A stretch of DNA of 64,000 nt from Bifidobacterium sp. ESL0769 (GCF_029395495.1 NZ_CP113918.1:620001-684000); one strand, 5' to 3'. Counted from the stretch's first letter, positions 51,043 to 60,790 are shown. The notes: a model not told the origin generated them from the sequence alone. Made by a program: numbers and translations.

Positions 51043-51789
51043 ATGTCTTATAAATTAGTATTGCTCCGGCACGGCCAGAGCGCATGGAATAAAACAAACC
51101 AGTTCACCGGCTGGGTGGACGTTCCGCTCACCGAGCAGGGCGTCGAGGAAGCCAAGCATGGTGGCCAGCTCCTCAAGGAGAAGAACGTTCTTCCCGACAT
51201 CGTCTTCACCTCGCTGCTGCGTCGCGCGATTAACACCGCCAACTATGCCTTGGACGAGGCCGATCGCCTATGGATTCCAGTCAAGCGTAGCTGGAGGCTC
51301 AACGAGCGTCATTACGGCGCCCTGCAAGGCAAGAACAAGTCCGAGATCCGTGAGAAGTACGGTGACGAGAAGTTCATGATTTGGCGTCGTTCCTACGGCA
51401 CCCCGCCGCCAGAGATCGATCCGAGCGACGAATTCTCGCAGAACAGCGATCCGCGTTACGCCGGCGATCCGGTACCCGAGACCGAAGCCCTGGCCAACGT
51501 GGTCACCCGCGTGACCCCGTACTGGGAATCCGAAATCGTTCCTGAGCTCAAAAGCGGCAAGACCGTACTGATCGCCGCGCACGGCAACTCGCTGCGCGCC
51601 ATCGTCAAGATGCTCGACGGCTTGAGTGAAGAGGAAATCTCCAAGGTCAACATTCCGACGGCCATCCCGCTGGTCTATGAGCTTGACGAGAACATGAAAC
51701 CGATCAAGCCCCGTGGCGAGTATCTCGACCCCGAAGCCGCTGCCGCCGGCGCCGCCGCCGTTGCTGCACAAGGCCAGGCCAAGAAGTAA
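51043..51789 (+). CDS. gpmA: 2,3-bisphosphoglycerate-dependent phosphoglycerate mutase
   Basis: GpmA interconverts 3- and 2-phosphoglycerate in lower glycolysis. The 248-residue product has the phospho-histidine motif [18 protein letters not shown] (His10), [16 protein letters not shown] with the acid residue, and the second catalytic His in [14 protein letters not shown]. The Ala-rich tail is short. There is no clear Shine-Dalgarno before ATG 51043. A LacI-type operator lies just upstream and a strong terminator follows, so it is a single-gene unit. Confidence 0.97.
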   Translation: MSYKLVLLRHGQSAWNKTNQFTGWVDVPLTEQGVEEAKHGGQLLKEKNVLPDIVFTSLLRRAINTANYALDEADRLWIPVKRSWRLNERHYGALQGKNKSEIREKYGDEKFMIWRRSYGTPPPEIDPSDEFSQNSDPRYAGDPVPETEALANVVTRVTPYWESEIVPELKSGKTVLIAAHGNSLRAIVKMLDGLSEEEISKVNIPTAIPLVYELDENMKPIKPRGEYLDPEAAAAGAAAVAAQGQAKK

Positions 51790-51813
51790 GTTTCGACTTT
51801 ACTTTTGCCAAAT

Positions 51814-51855
51814 AAAAGGCGAATCGCATAGATATTATTGCGATTCGCCTTTTTG
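51814..51855. terminator. Strong bidirectional terminator between gpmA and phoU
   Basis: AAAAGGCGAATCGCA (51814-51828) pairs perfectly with TGCGATTCGCCTTTT (51839-51853), with T-runs usable on both strands. It serves gpmA and the convergent phoU. Confidence 0.9.
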
Positions 51856-51895
51856 CTATTTTTATACGTAGTTTTATCAGTAAATTGTTGGAATC

Positions 51896-52573
51896 TCAGT
51901 CCTCGTCGAAATCGCGGGGCTCTTTGCTCGGATCGAATCCGGAAACGATATAAACGACCTGGCGGGCCGTGGAAACGGCGTGGTCGCCGAGGCGTTCCAT
52001 GAAGCGAGCGGTCAAAACCACATCGATGAGCTGTTGTTTCGTGCCTTTCCATGCGTCATCGAGCACGAGCGCGAAAGATTCCTGATGCAGTTCGTCGAGT
52101 TTGTTGTCGTCTGCGATGACCTGTTGCGCCAGCGTGGTGTCGCGGTCGGAAAGCATCTCCGGCAATCTGTCGGCCGTGACGTCGAGGAATTCGCGCATAC
52201 TCTCAAAAATGTGCCGCGTCTTTGTATCGTCCGGCAGTGCTGAGGCAGGGTAGGCCCGATGGGCCGTCTGTGCGATATGCTGCGCCAGATCGCCCATACG
52301 CTCGATGGTGGAAGCCAGCCGCAGCGTGGCGACCACTACGCGCAAATCCGTGGCCACCGGGCTCTGCTGGGCTAGAAGCTTCACGCACTGGTCGAGAATC
52401 TGTTTTTCCAATGCGTCGATGGCCGAGTCTCCGTCGATCACGGATTTGGCAGCGTCCATGTCACCGTCCATCAGTGCCCTGCCGGCCCCGTGAATCGCTG
52501 TGCAAACCCCGTTGGCCATGCGCTCCAGGTCATCGGCGACCGCCTTGAGTTCTTCGTTGTAGATGACGCGCAT
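51896..52573 (-). CDS. phoU: Phosphate transport system regulator PhoU
   Basis: PhoU negatively controls the Pst transporter and the PhoR/PhoP system. The 225-residue all-helical product has two PhoU repeats with the metal-binding type motifs DLRVVVATLRLASTIERMGDLAQHIA and DVVLTARFMERLGDHAVSTA (E-x3-D patterns). The N-terminus MRVIYNEELKAVADDLERM is typical. No pst genes are adjacent, so it is solitary here. Convergent with gpmA. Confidence 0.93.
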   Translation of the reverse strand: MRVIYNEELKAVADDLERMANGVCTAIHGAGRALMDGDMDAAKSVIDGDSAIDALEKQILDQCVKLLAQQSPVATDLRVVVATLRLASTIERMGDLAQHIAQTAHRAYPASALPDDTKTRHIFESMREFLDVTADRLPEMLSDRDTTLAQQVIADDNKLDELHQESFALVLDDAWKGTKQQLIDVVLTARFMERLGDHAVSTARQVVYIVSGFDPSKEPRDFDED

Positions 52574-52729
52574 ATGAGCTTCTTTCGTAGTGATTGGATA
52601 CGCCGGTTATGCGTTGGTGGTTTTAATTATTGGTAAATAATGATAGATGATACGTTAGCGGATAAAGAATTATCGGGATAGACGAAAGTTGGATGGATGA
52701 AAATATAGAATAATAGAGACGTCGCCCCT

Positions 52730-52987
52730 TCAGTTCGCACCGAGCCTGCGATAATCCCAGCGGTCGAAATGCTCCCAAATCAGCATCAGCACGCCGATGA
52801 GGACTCCCGACGAACACAGAATGATCGCCTCAATGACGTGGAATCCACATGCGAGCAAAATCACGCTGACCACGAGGGCGATAACCCACCAGCTGGTGAT
52901 AATCAGGAACGTCTTGCGCAAGTCGACCTGAACGGGTTTTGGCGCGGGCTTACAGACGTCGGGGTTGAGAATCGGGGCAAATTTCAT
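52730..52987 (-). CDS. DUF2530 family small membrane protein
   Basis: The 85-residue protein has a Pro-rich N-terminus (MKFAPILNPDVCKPAPKPVQVDLR) and two membrane segments (LIITSWWVIALVVSVILLACGF and VIEAIILCSSGVLIGVLMLIW). The C-terminus is WDYRRLGAN. This layout matches DUF2530, a small actinobacterial family of unknown role. The start ATG 52987 is chosen over the longer frame to 53065. It is divergent from manA. Confidence 0.8.
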   Translation of the reverse strand: MKFAPILNPDVCKPAPKPVQVDLRKTFLIITSWWVIALVVSVILLACGFHVIEAIILCSSGVLIGVLMLIWEHFDRWDYRRLGAN

Positions 52988-53104
52988 AGAGCCAATTTTA
53001 GTATCGGGGGTTAACCTTAAGTTGGCTATACGCTGATTATGTATGCAAATCAGTATGAGAGCCATGAGAGCATAGAGGAAACGTCAGTACGAGGAGCCTT
53101 GCAC

Positions 53105-54784
53105 GTGTATTCGATTCACCCGGTCATCAAGCGGTATGCCTGGGGTTCCTATACCCATTTGCAGGCGATGTTCGCCTCCCAGCTGTCCTCGAAACTGCCA
53201 ATGCAGGGTACGCCTTTGTTTGCCAATAGCGAGAATCAGGTATCGCAGGGTGAGCGTAAGCCATCCGTAAGGGAAGCCCGGCAGTCTCAATCGCAACCTG
53301 AAATTCACAAGGAAACCGGTGATAGACCGCTGGCCGAGATGTGGTTCAGCGGTCATGCACAGTGGCCTTCACAGGTGGATCTCAATATGCAGAAAGCCTT
53401 GGAAGAGCTGTCGCAAGAGAAGCAGCACAAGCGAAATAAGGCGCTGGCAAGACTGCGAAATTTACGGGTGCGTAGCGTCGAAACGTCCGATGATTCCAAT
53501 ATTTCCATGGCTCTGACCGATCTCATCCACGCAGATCCTGAAGCCATGCTTGGCGTTCGCTGTTCCGATAAATTCGGTCCGGTTCTGCCATATCTTCTTA
53601 AAGTGATTTCCGCGCGTATCCCGCTTTCCTTGCAGGTCCATCCCATCGATTTCCAAGCGCGCGCCGGTTTCAACGCCGAAAACGCGCAGCACATAGCAAT
53701 GGACGCGCCCGAGCGTTCCTTCAAGGATGCGGTGGCGAAAAACGAGATGGTTGTCGCGCTGGAGCCGTTCGAGGCATCCGTCGGTTTCGCGACTCCGACG
53801 TTCATGCTTTCCAATCTGACGCTGGTGGACCATCCGCTTGCCCGACGCATGGTGGAGGCACTTACACCGCAATCACATAATGATGTGTATGGGATGCATA
53901 GCGTGCCTGTGATACATGGTGTCCATGGAATGCATGGTAGGTTCGTCACCCCGCAGCATGCCTTGGCTTCGGGGCCGGAAAACGATGATTTTGCCGAAGC
54001 TGACGCGATGATGCCCATAGCTTCTGCGGTCTGGCAACCGTCGCACAAGCGGATTTTCCGTGCATTCCACACTGCCGTTGTCGCCGGACCGGTCAGCGGC
54101 TTACACGAGGCATTGGCGAGCGCTGCTGCCGAGGTTTCCGACGAGCGCTCGCAGCTTGCTTTCCATCATGCCCTCGCCGCCGAAGAAGCGTTTCCGGGGG
54201 ACCCCAGCGTGCTTGCGTTGCTGATGATGAATCCGCTGGCATTGCAGGAGGGTGAGTCCGTTTTCATTCCAGCTGGCACCCCACACGCCTATATCCATGG
54301 CACTGGCGTGGAGATTATGACCAATTCGGATAACGTATTACGTGCTGGTATGACGGTGAAGCACAAGGATATTTCGGACTTCCTGCAAACTCTCGATTGC
54401 GACCCGTCTTCGCCCATCGACCCTAGCGTCAGTTGGATGACGGACTGGGGCGGAATGTTTGGCAACCGGGTGATTTATCGGCCGAAAATCGACGAGTTCA
54501 TGCTGAGTTTTGGCCGTGTCGGCACGCAGCAGCGTCCTTGGCCGATGATGGAGCGGCTTTCTCGCCGTTATGGCCGGCTCATGACCAAGGTTTCGCTTAC
54601 CAACCGGCATTTCGGCCCGCGAATCGTGGTCTGCCTCGAAGGATCTGTGAGGGTGGTCAGTTCGCACGAATCTAAGATTTTGCGGCAAGGCGAGGCAGTT
54701 TTCGTGCCCGCCGTTGATGGCCGTGTGCAGTTGGATTCGGATAGCGAGGTCGGCACGTTCATCATGGCTTCCACGCAGGCTTGA
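53105..54784 (+). CDS. manA: Mannose-6-phosphate isomerase, class I
   Basis: ManA interconverts mannose 6-phosphate and fructose 6-phosphate. It shows IHPVIKRYAWGSYTHLQ at the N-terminus, zinc ligand region PLSLQVHP, IPAGTPHAYIHGTGVEIMTNSDNVLRAGMTVKH and the C-terminal cupin ending. At about 559 residues it is longer than typical ManA (about 400). Extra stretches are an early Gln/Ser-rich insert, a charged helix (KALEELSQEKQHKRNKAL) and a His/Met/Gly-rich loop (HSVPVIHGVHGMHGR). GTG 53105 is favoured over ATG 53039 because GAGGAG lies 8 bases before it and the family N-terminus begins here. Confidence 0.92.
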   Translation: MYSIHPVIKRYAWGSYTHLQAMFASQLSSKLPMQGTPLFANSENQVSQGERKPSVREARQSQSQPEIHKETGDRPLAEMWFSGHAQWPSQVDLNMQKALEELSQEKQHKRNKALARLRNLRVRSVETSDDSNISMALTDLIHADPEAMLGVRCSDKFGPVLPYLLKVISARIPLSLQVHPIDFQARAGFNAENAQHIAMDAPERSFKDAVAKNEMVVALEPFEASVGFATPTFMLSNLTLVDHPLARRMVEALTPQSHNDVYGMHSVPVIHGVHGMHGRFVTPQHALASGPENDDFAEADAMMPIASAVWQPSHKRIFRAFHTAVVAGPVSGLHEALASAAAEVSDERSQLAFHHALAAEEAFPGDPSVLALLMMNPLALQEGESVFIPAGTPHAYIHGTGVEIMTNSDNVLRAGMTVKHKDISDFLQTLDCDPSSPIDPSVSWMTDWGGMFGNRVIYRPKIDEFMLSFGRVGTQQRPWPMMERLSRRYGRLMTKVSLTNRHFGPRIVVCLEGSVRVVSSHESKILRQGEAVFVPAVDGRVQLDSDSEVGTFIMASTQA

Positions 54785-55051
54785 GCGTGTCTTGGCAACG
54801 CCGTTATAGATGTATTGATAAGCGTAAATATTGTGAAGGAAGTGTGACACGCCGATGGACCGATTGGATTCTGCGGTTTTTGGAAAGCGGTAATCGTATC
54901 CTGTTTCGAAAAATCATGGTGTGAAAGTAATCTGGTAGCAGAAAACAGGAAGTGTCGGATGCGCTTTACGGTGTCTTATTGATACGCTGTTGTACCGGTA
55001 AAGCTCGTCTAGGCATTTTCCATTGAAATGTTGTCCGCAAGGAGTTGGTTT

Positions 55052-55975
55052 ATGGTTCACGGTGCGCACAAAGCGCGGAGAGCAACGAAACGGTCTAGTG
55101 CCGTCTCCTCACTCTTCTCTCCTGCAAAGGGGACGCATTCGCTTGAAGCGGTGCGGCAGGTGCAGGCCCAGGCCACCAATGGCGCTACTGTCGGCTTGAC
55201 CCCTGAGGTCGTCGACAAGCTCAACGAAATCGTACCTGAAACTCGTCGTTCCATCCGTTTGGCCCGTGAGTCCGAAAACCGTCGCCATGCAGTCGTCGTT
55301 TCTGCTTCGTTGGCCGCGTTGGTTGGCGCTGCTGCCACCGCTGCGATGGCGGGTAATCCCACCAAGCCTACCTTCGATGCAGCTGGAGAAGCCACCACTA
55401 CTTCCACACTGAAACCGATTAATGCCGCTTCGCGCTCGGAAGACCGAGTTCCGTTGCAATCCAATGGTACGCAAGGCACGTGGAGCTTGGGGGAGTCCAA
55501 CACCTCGCTCGATGTTTCCGCAATGTCGAAGTCAATTGCCAATAATCCGCAGATCGCAAGTCTGATGGATCAGGATTACAAGGTTTTGCCCGCGGGCTTC
55601 AACCCGAACCATGCCACCGGTGATTTTGGTAACAACTATGAGTTCAGCCAGTGCACGTGGTGGGTTTACGTCCGTCGCCATCAGCTTGGGCTTCCTGCCG
55701 GTTCCCAGATGGGTAACGGCGCTCAGTGGGCCGATTCTGCGCGTTCCTTGGGTTACTGGGTCGATCGCTCGGCCCGCCACGTTGGCGATATCATGGTTTT
55801 CGCGCCCGGTCAGGACGGTTCCGATTCATCTTATGGCCACGTCGCCATCATTGAGAAGATCAATTCCGACGGTTCCGTCACCACTTCCGAGTGTGGCGCT
55901 GCGTTCCAAGGCAAGACCTTCTCGAAGACGTACACCGCCGCGCAGGTTGCCGCACATCAGATTATTCATTACTGA
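55052..55975 (+). CDS. Secreted CHAP-domain cell-wall hydrolase
   Basis: The 307-residue protein has a long cytoplasmic N-terminal region (about 75 residues) and one membrane segment (VVVSASLAALVGAAATAAMA, about 80-100). A Thr/Ser linker follows, then a C-terminal CHAP domain with Cys201 in NYEFSQCTWWVYVRR and His263 in SYGHVAIIEK. CHAP enzymes cut peptidoglycan as amidases or endopeptidases and often aid cell separation. AAGGAG 7 bases before ATG 55052 fixes the start; ATG 55028 lacks one. It is next to another peptidoglycan hydrolase on the same strand. Confidence 0.9.
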   Translation: MVHGAHKARRATKRSSAVSSLFSPAKGTHSLEAVRQVQAQATNGATVGLTPEVVDKLNEIVPETRRSIRLARESENRRHAVVVSASLAALVGAAATAAMAGNPTKPTFDAAGEATTTSTLKPINAASRSEDRVPLQSNGTQGTWSLGESNTSLDVSAMSKSIANNPQIASLMDQDYKVLPAGFNPNHATGDFGNNYEFSQCTWWVYVRRHQLGLPAGSQMGNGAQWADSARSLGYWVDRSARHVGDIMVFAPGQDGSDSSYGHVAIIEKINSDGSVTTSECGAAFQGKTFSKTYTAAQVAAHQIIHY

Positions 55976-56231
55976 GGTTGCAATAGGCAGCTCAAGACGT
56001 CCAGGACATGCTGGGGTAGAGGTTTCCTTTCCGTTTATTTTTATTACTTTTTGCTTTCACAGAAATTTGTGAAGGTTGTATTTTCTTGGGCCTGCGTTCT
56101 GACATACTCTATTTCGCTTGATATTCAGGGAATCTGGACTTCCGAAAGTAGTGCAATTACTGGCCAAAATCAACGTTTCTGAAGGTCTTCGCCGCTCAAT
56201 TTTGTTGTGGCTCCATGATAACCTAAGTTAC

Positions 56232-56966
56232 ATGATGAAAGCTTCGAAGATCTGTGCATCCTTGGCCGCGCTTGCACTTAGCGCCTCAGCCGTCATTGCA
56301 TTCTCTCCAACCGCCTTTGCTGCCAACGAGGACAACGACCCGGTCACTTCCTCCCGTTCCTTCCGCAAGGTCAATACCGTGCGTAAAGACCTCTTGAAGG
56401 AGTCGACGTCCACCGATGTCGATGCCAAATCGAATTGGGGAGGCATCGAATCCCTCGATGTGCCGCAAACCGAGTCCCAGGCCGAAAAGGACGCCGCTGC
56501 CGCCAAGCAACGCGCGGATGCCGCCGCTGCAAGCGCAGCTGCCGCATCACGTTCCGCAGCAAGGGATTCTCTTTCCGCAACTCCGCAGAATTTCAACATC
56601 ACGCCTCCCAACGGGCAGTCTGTCGCCAGCTTGTTGGCTTTCGCCAATCAATTCGTAGGCGTGGTTCCTTACAAGTACGGCGGTAACACCCCAGCCGGTT
56701 GGGATTGCTCGGGAATGGTCCAATATCTTTATGCCAATATGGGTATTTCGTTGCCGCACGGTTCCGGCGCACAGGCTACTGTCGGCACTGCAGTGCCCGA
56801 TATTGCCCACGCGATGCCCGGCGATATTCTTGCCAATTCTGAACACGCGGCGATTTATGTCGGCAATGGCATGGTGGTCAATGCGTTGAATCCTGGTGCG
56901 GGTACGGCTTACACGCCTCTGTGCTATGCCTTTAGCAGCGCGTATTCTATTCGCAGGCTGCTGTAG
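56232..56966 (+). CDS. Secreted NlpC/P60 peptidoglycan endopeptidase
   Basis: The 244-residue product has a Sec signal peptide (KASKICASLAALALSASAVIAF..TAFA, cleavage about residue 30). An Ala-rich helical linker follows (AEKDAAAAKQRADAAAAS), then an NlpC/P60 domain with Cys159 in NTPAGWDCSGMVQYLY and His205 in NSEHAAIYVGNG. Such enzymes cleave the D-Glu to diamino-acid bond of peptide stems. The start ATG 56232 begins the signal peptide; the open frame extends to 56118 without support. It follows the CHAP gene and ends at a hairpin terminator. Confidence 0.92.
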   Translation: MMKASKICASLAALALSASAVIAFSPTAFAANEDNDPVTSSRSFRKVNTVRKDLLKESTSTDVDAKSNWGGIESLDVPQTESQAEKDAAAAKQRADAAAASAAAASRSAARDSLSATPQNFNITPPNGQSVASLLAFANQFVGVVPYKYGGNTPAGWDCSGMVQYLYANMGISLPHGSGAQATVGTAVPDIAHAMPGDILANSEHAAIYVGNGMVVNALNPGAGTAYTPLCYAFSSAYSIRRLL

Positions 56967-56997
56967 TTTTCAGCAATGTTTAATATTAAAAATAGAG

Positions 56998-57025
56998 CGC
57001 GTTCCTTCGGGGGCGCGTTTATTTA
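56998..57025 (+). terminator. Terminator after the NlpC/P60 gene
   Basis: CGCGTTCC and GGGGCGCG form a stem of about 8 bp (with G-T pairs) around a TTCG tetraloop at 56998-57017, followed by TTTATTTAT. Confidence 0.7.
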
Positions 57026-57115
57026 TATGCGCATAATTGGTTCCTCTGCGTCAAGGCTGGTATTCTAAGAGTAGAGCCGTTATGAACGGCGTTAACGTAT
57101 GTCAAGGAGGTAGTC

Positions 57116-58123
57116 ATGGTAAACGACAAGGCTATTCTGGTAGGTGTGGATGGTTCGCAAGCCAGCTACAAAGCAACTTGGTGGGCGGCGAACTATGCCA
57201 AGCACGCAGGGTTGATGCTACAGATCGTCTGTGCGTATTCGCTGCCGAGCTATGCTGCGGTTTCGTTTGATTCCACATACACTTCGATGGGCGACGACAA
57301 TGCTGCGCACATCGATGCGCAGGAAATTCTTTCCAAGGCCAAGGCCATCGCTGACGAACAGGGCGTTGAGGCGCAGACGCTGATTGTCACCGGTGATCCC
57401 TCTTCGGTCTTCGTCGAGCTTTCGCGTAACTACAACCTCATTGTCATCGGCAACCGCGGCAAGGGCGGCCTGGCCGAGCGATTGCTGGGAACCACCAGCT
57501 CATCGCTGCCGGCTTATGCTTATTGCCCGATTATCGTGGTTCCGTATACTGACGACGACGGCAAGACCATGCATTTGAACAACACCATCAAGCGTGTAGC
57601 CGTTGGCATCGACGCCAGCGCATGGGGTTTGAAAGCGCTGCAGATTGCGGCGGACCTTTCCGCTGATCGTGGCGCCGAACTCGACGTCATCGACGCGGTG
57701 GCAGGCCTGCAAGGCGTCAGCGATGAGGACGGCGTTTACGATTCCTATATGGAAGATCTGGAGACCCAGATTGCGCCGGTCCGCAAGGCTCATCCGGAGC
57801 TTAAAATCACCAAGACCATCGTTCCGGAATCAGCCGTCAGTGCCCTGACCAAGGCCAGCTATGACCACGACATCGTGGTGGTCGGTTCCCGCGGCAAGGG
57901 CGGGTTCACTGGTCTTCTGGTTGGTTCCACCAGCCAGGGGCTCATCCAGCACGCGGCCGGCCCGGTTTACGTGGTGCCGCGCAAGTACGTCGAAGCTGAG
58001 AAGTCCCGCTCTGACGGCGCCATCGAGGGTATCGAAGGTGTCGAGCAGGTTTCGGTGAAGACCGCCGACAGCTCCGCAGCCGAAGCCATCGAGTCTTCCA
58101 TCGATCCAGAGCACAAGAACTGA
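57116..58123 (+). CDS. Universal stress protein, two UspA domains
   Basis: The 335-residue protein carries two Usp domains in tandem. Each has the ATP-binding loop: VIGNRGKGGLAERLLGTTSSSL in the first and VVGSRGKGGFTGLLVGSTSQGL in the second (G-x2-G-x9-G-S/T pattern). The N-terminal ILVGVDGSQASYKATWWAANYA is typical of actinobacterial double-domain Usps. A strong AAGGAGG lies 6 bases before ATG 57116. A perfect terminator follows. It likely binds ATP and acts in stress survival. Confidence 0.93.
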   Translation: MVNDKAILVGVDGSQASYKATWWAANYAKHAGLMLQIVCAYSLPSYAAVSFDSTYTSMGDDNAAHIDAQEILSKAKAIADEQGVEAQTLIVTGDPSSVFVELSRNYNLIVIGNRGKGGLAERLLGTTSSSLPAYAYCPIIVVPYTDDDGKTMHLNNTIKRVAVGIDASAWGLKALQIAADLSADRGAELDVIDAVAGLQGVSDEDGVYDSYMEDLETQIAPVRKAHPELKITKTIVPESAVSALTKASYDHDIVVVGSRGKGGFTGLLVGSTSQGLIQHAAGPVYVVPRKYVEAEKSRSDGAIEGIEGVEQVSVKTADSSAAEAIESSIDPEHKN

Positions 58124-58154
58124 TTGCCGATAATCGTATAACGATATAAACGAT

Positions 58155-58208
58155 AAAAGGGTGGTACCGATATCCTCAATGGATGATCGGTACCGCCCTT
58201 TTATATTT
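58155..58208. terminator. Bidirectional terminator between usp and osmC
   Basis: AAAAGGGTGGTACCGAT (58155-58171) pairs with ATCGGTACCGCCCTTTT (58186-58202) with one mismatch, with T-runs usable on both strands. It serves the convergent usp and osmC-family genes. Confidence 0.9.
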
Positions 58209-58237
58209 ATATTCGGATTGTTGGTAAAGCGATGAAA

Positions 58238-58654
58238 CTACTTAGTGAGCACCTTGACTTCCATACTCACCGGCGTCGCGCGCTCATAGGTGTGCATTAC
58301 AGTGCAGGACTTTTCGATGTGCTTTTCGACGCGGTCCTTGAGCTTCTCGACGTCCTCGCCGTGGATGCCGGCGCTTTGAGCGTCGACAACGACCTGCTCG
58401 CGGAAGGCGGTGTAGCCGTCAGCCTCGCGGTCGTAATCGCCATCGACGGTGATCTTCGCGCCCTTGCCTTCACCCAGCGAATTCTCAATGGTCATCTGGC
58501 TGGAAAGTGCGCCGCAGCCCGCCAGTGCCACCTTCATCAGATCGCCGGGGTTGAACAGGCCCTTGCCGTGCCCGAACTTGATGTGTGCGCCGTCGTCGCT
58601 GAACGCGTCCCAGGAACCGTCCTTGTTGCGCTCCACCCACAGTTTCTTTGCCAT
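58238..58654 (-). CDS. OsmC/Ohr family peroxidase
   Basis: The 138-residue protein has Cys47 in VALAGCGALSSQM and Cys117 in EKSCTVMHTY, the two reactive cysteines of OsmC-type peroxidases, plus the NPGDLMKVAL stretch. OsmC/Ohr enzymes reduce organic hydroperoxides. GAGGAGG lies 7 bases before ATG 58654. With tpx it adds to thiol-based peroxide defence. It converges with the usp gene. Confidence 0.9.
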   Translation of the reverse strand: MAKKLWVERNKDGSWDAFSDDGAHIKFGHGKGLFNPGDLMKVALAGCGALSSQMTIENSLGEGKGAKITVDGDYDREADGYTAFREQVVVDAQSAGIHGEDVEKLKDRVEKHIEKSCTVMHTYERATPVSMEVKVLTK

Positions 58655-58932
58655 TGCGACCTCCTCGCGGTTGTGCCTCGTTTTTGCAGAGGCGTTTCCC
58701 TACCAATCTAACCCCAAGCCCCGTCGTTATCCGTGTGCGTTTTGGTACGAAACTTGGTGGACGAACAGGATACATCCGAATCCGTGTATTTTCTGGCAGT
58801 GAAACGAATGCGGTGTGTCAGCGTCGCACGCGACAGTGGTTCGGGCTTCGTCAGTGACCGTTTTCAGCTGGGTGCGGTGTGGATGCTGGAAAATGGTCAT
58901 TTTGTCACAAGCGCAAGGCCAATACTGGTTGC

Positions 58933-58938
58933 TAGAAT
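58933..58938 (+). promoter_or_regulatory. -10 element suggesting a leaderless thyA mRNA
   Basis: TAGAAT at 58933-58938 ends 8 bp before the thyA ATG, and no Shine-Dalgarno is present. If this is the -10, transcription starts at or next to the ATG and the message is leaderless, which is common in actinobacteria. Confidence 0.45.
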
Positions 58939-58946
58939 GAATAATT

Positions 58947-59816
58947 ATGTTGACTCAAGAACAGCTCGAAGAAATTCGTCAGAGAATCCCTGCACGCCCG
59001 GTAACCGATATTCCCATGCCGTACGAGGATTTGGTACGCGACATCCTGACCAACGGGACGCTCAAGACCGACCGTACGGGCACGGGCACGATTTCTCTGT
59101 TCGGTCGCCAGATGCGCTTCGATCTTTCTAAAGGCTTCCCGCTGTTGACCACCAAAACCGTTTATTTCAAAGGCATCGCCTACGAGCTGCTGTGGTTCCT
59201 TAAAGGTTCGAGCAACGTACATTGGCTGCAAGAGCACAACGTACACATCTGGGACGAGTGGGCCGACAAAAACGGCGATCTAGGACCGGTTTACGGTGTG
59301 CAATGGCGTAGCTGGCCGGCACCGACCAAGGGTGACCCGAACCGCACTATCGATCAGATTTCGAATGTGCTGAATCTCATCAAAACGCATCCTGATTCCC
59401 GTCGTATGGTCGTCACCGCATGGAACCCGGCTGAGGTCGAGCAGATGGCGTTGCCGCCCTGCCACGCCCTTTTCCAGTTCTATGTAGCTGACGGCAAGCT
59501 CTCCTGCCAGCTATATCAGCGTTCCTGTGACATGTTCCTCGGCGTGCCATTCAACATCGCGTCGTATTCGCTGCTCACGTTGATGATGGCGCAGCAGACT
59601 GGCCTCGAACCGGGGGAGTTCGTTTGGACCGGCGGCGATTGCCATGTCTACGACAACCACATCGAGCAGGTCTTGACCCAGCTTGGCCGCGAGCCTTATC
59701 CATACCCACAAATCGAGATTCGCAAGGCCGATTCCATTTTCGATTACCAGTATGAGGACTTCAAGATCGTCAATTACCAGCATCATCCGGCCATCAAGGC
59801 GCCGGTTGCTGTCTGA
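58947..59816 (+). CDS. thyA: Thymidylate synthase
   Basis: ThyA methylates dUMP to dTMP with methylene-tetrahydrofolate. The 289-residue product shows [19 protein letters not shown], the catalytic Cys172 in [34 protein letters not shown] and the C-terminal IKAPVAV. The length is normal. There is no ribosome-binding site before ATG 58947; a -10 element lies right upstream. folA follows on the same strand 246 bp downstream, the usual partner that regenerates tetrahydrofolate. The gap between them shows no gene. Confidence 0.97.
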   Translation: MLTQEQLEEIRQRIPARPVTDIPMPYEDLVRDILTNGTLKTDRTGTGTISLFGRQMRFDLSKGFPLLTTKTVYFKGIAYELLWFLKGSSNVHWLQEHNVHIWDEWADKNGDLGPVYGVQWRSWPAPTKGDPNRTIDQISNVLNLIKTHPDSRRMVVTAWNPAEVEQMALPPCHALFQFYVADGKLSCQLYQRSCDMFLGVPFNIASYSLLTLMMAQQTGLEPGEFVWTGGDCHVYDNHIEQVLTQLGREPYPYPQIEIRKADSIFDYQYEDFKIVNYQHHPAIKAPVAV

Positions 59817-60062
59817 AGTGAGATTAATCGGCTGAGGGTTTAGGTTAAAGACTGGCGTCGAGGTCCGGTGGGGTAGTTGAGATCAATTGAGTACTATCTG
59901 AACGGCTAAGTTAAGTTCCGGGTTGAGATTCAGTCAAAACCAACTATAAGTCCTCGTTAATCCCAGATTATGGCCGGTTTTAAGCCCGTTTCAATCCGCG
60001 TGAAATTGCGTCTGAGCCGTTGGTTAAACTAGAAATACTGCCTAATTCAAGGAGTACATGAA

Positions 60063-60722
60063 ATGGAGCATGACAGTAGCCGAACTGGCTATCACGAACC
60101 CAAGCCCGGGCTTGCCGGGCAAAAAGTCACCGAGGACTGGGGAGACGATGTCGTCAAGACGTTCTCGGTCAATCTCATCTGGGCGTGTGCGCAGGATCTG
60201 CAAGGCCGTCCCGATGCGATGGGGTTTAAAGGCGGGATGCCTTGGCATCTTGCCGAAGACATGAAGCGTTTCAAAGAGCTGACCGTTTCGCACCCGGTGA
60301 TTATGGGTCGAAAGACATGGGATTCGCTTGATCCGAAATACCGGCCGTTGCCGAACCGCGACAATATCGTCGTCTCCCACGATCCGAACTGGCGTGCTGC
60401 CGGGGCAACCACGGCCAACGATATCGATGCAGCGCTCGATTTCGCTCGTCAGGAGGCCATTCCTGACGATGGCCTGGACCGCAGCGAGATCTGGGTAATC
60501 GGGGGAGCACAGCTGTTCCGTGCCATTATGCCGTTTGCCAACAAAGCCTATGTCACTTACATCCGTGGCCGTTTCGACGCGGACACGTATGGGCCGGACA
60601 TGGACGAATTGGTGCGTGATGGGGCCTGGAGCCTGCAGGATGACGGTCCGTGGATGACTCCCCGGAAGCCGGAAGGCGCCGTCGAAGCGTATCGTTTCGT
60701 CACCTATCATAAGAATCAGTGA
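60063..60722 (+). CDS. folA: Dihydrofolate reductase
   Basis: DHFR reduces dihydrofolate made by ThyA. The 219-residue product has VNLIWACAQDLQGRPDAMGFKGGMPWHLAEDMKRFKELT (substrate loop and W/D region), PVIMGRKTWDSLDPKYRPLPNRDNIVVS and IWVIGGAQLFRAIMP (NADPH-binding GG). An N-terminal extension of about 35 charged residues precedes the usual start. AAGGAG lies 8 bases before ATG 60063; the nearer ATG 60058 is in another frame and not used. A hairpin terminator follows. Confidence 0.95.
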   Translation: MEHDSSRTGYHEPKPGLAGQKVTEDWGDDVVKTFSVNLIWACAQDLQGRPDAMGFKGGMPWHLAEDMKRFKELTVSHPVIMGRKTWDSLDPKYRPLPNRDNIVVSHDPNWRAAGATTANDIDAALDFARQEAIPDDGLDRSEIWVIGGAQLFRAIMPFANKAYVTYIRGRFDADTYGPDMDELVRDGAWSLQDDGPWMTPRKPEGAVEAYRFVTYHKNQ

Positions 60723-60740
60723 GCTTATTTTTTAAGTATT

Positions 60741-60790
60741 GACGCAGATATGGCTGCTGTTGGGGCTATGTCTGCGTCTTTGTTTTTATA
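60741..60790 (+). terminator. Terminator after folA
   Basis: GACGCAGA (60741-60748) pairs with TCTGCGTC (60771-60778), followed by TTTGTTTTTA. The loop is large. Confidence 0.75.

Noticed and set aside
53039..53104. ATG start for manA at 53039
   Set aside because: It adds 22 residues unlike the family, whereas GTG 53105 has GAGGAG at good spacing and the normal N-terminus.
54785..55051. c-di-AMP riboswitch before the CHAP hydrolase gene
   Set aside because: Such riboswitches often precede wall hydrolases in actinobacteria, but I could not find the conserved core bases in this leader.
58155..58202. GGGTGGTACC as a T-box antiterminator
   Set aside because: It lies at the end of two convergent genes inside a perfect bidirectional terminator, with no downstream synthetase or transporter.
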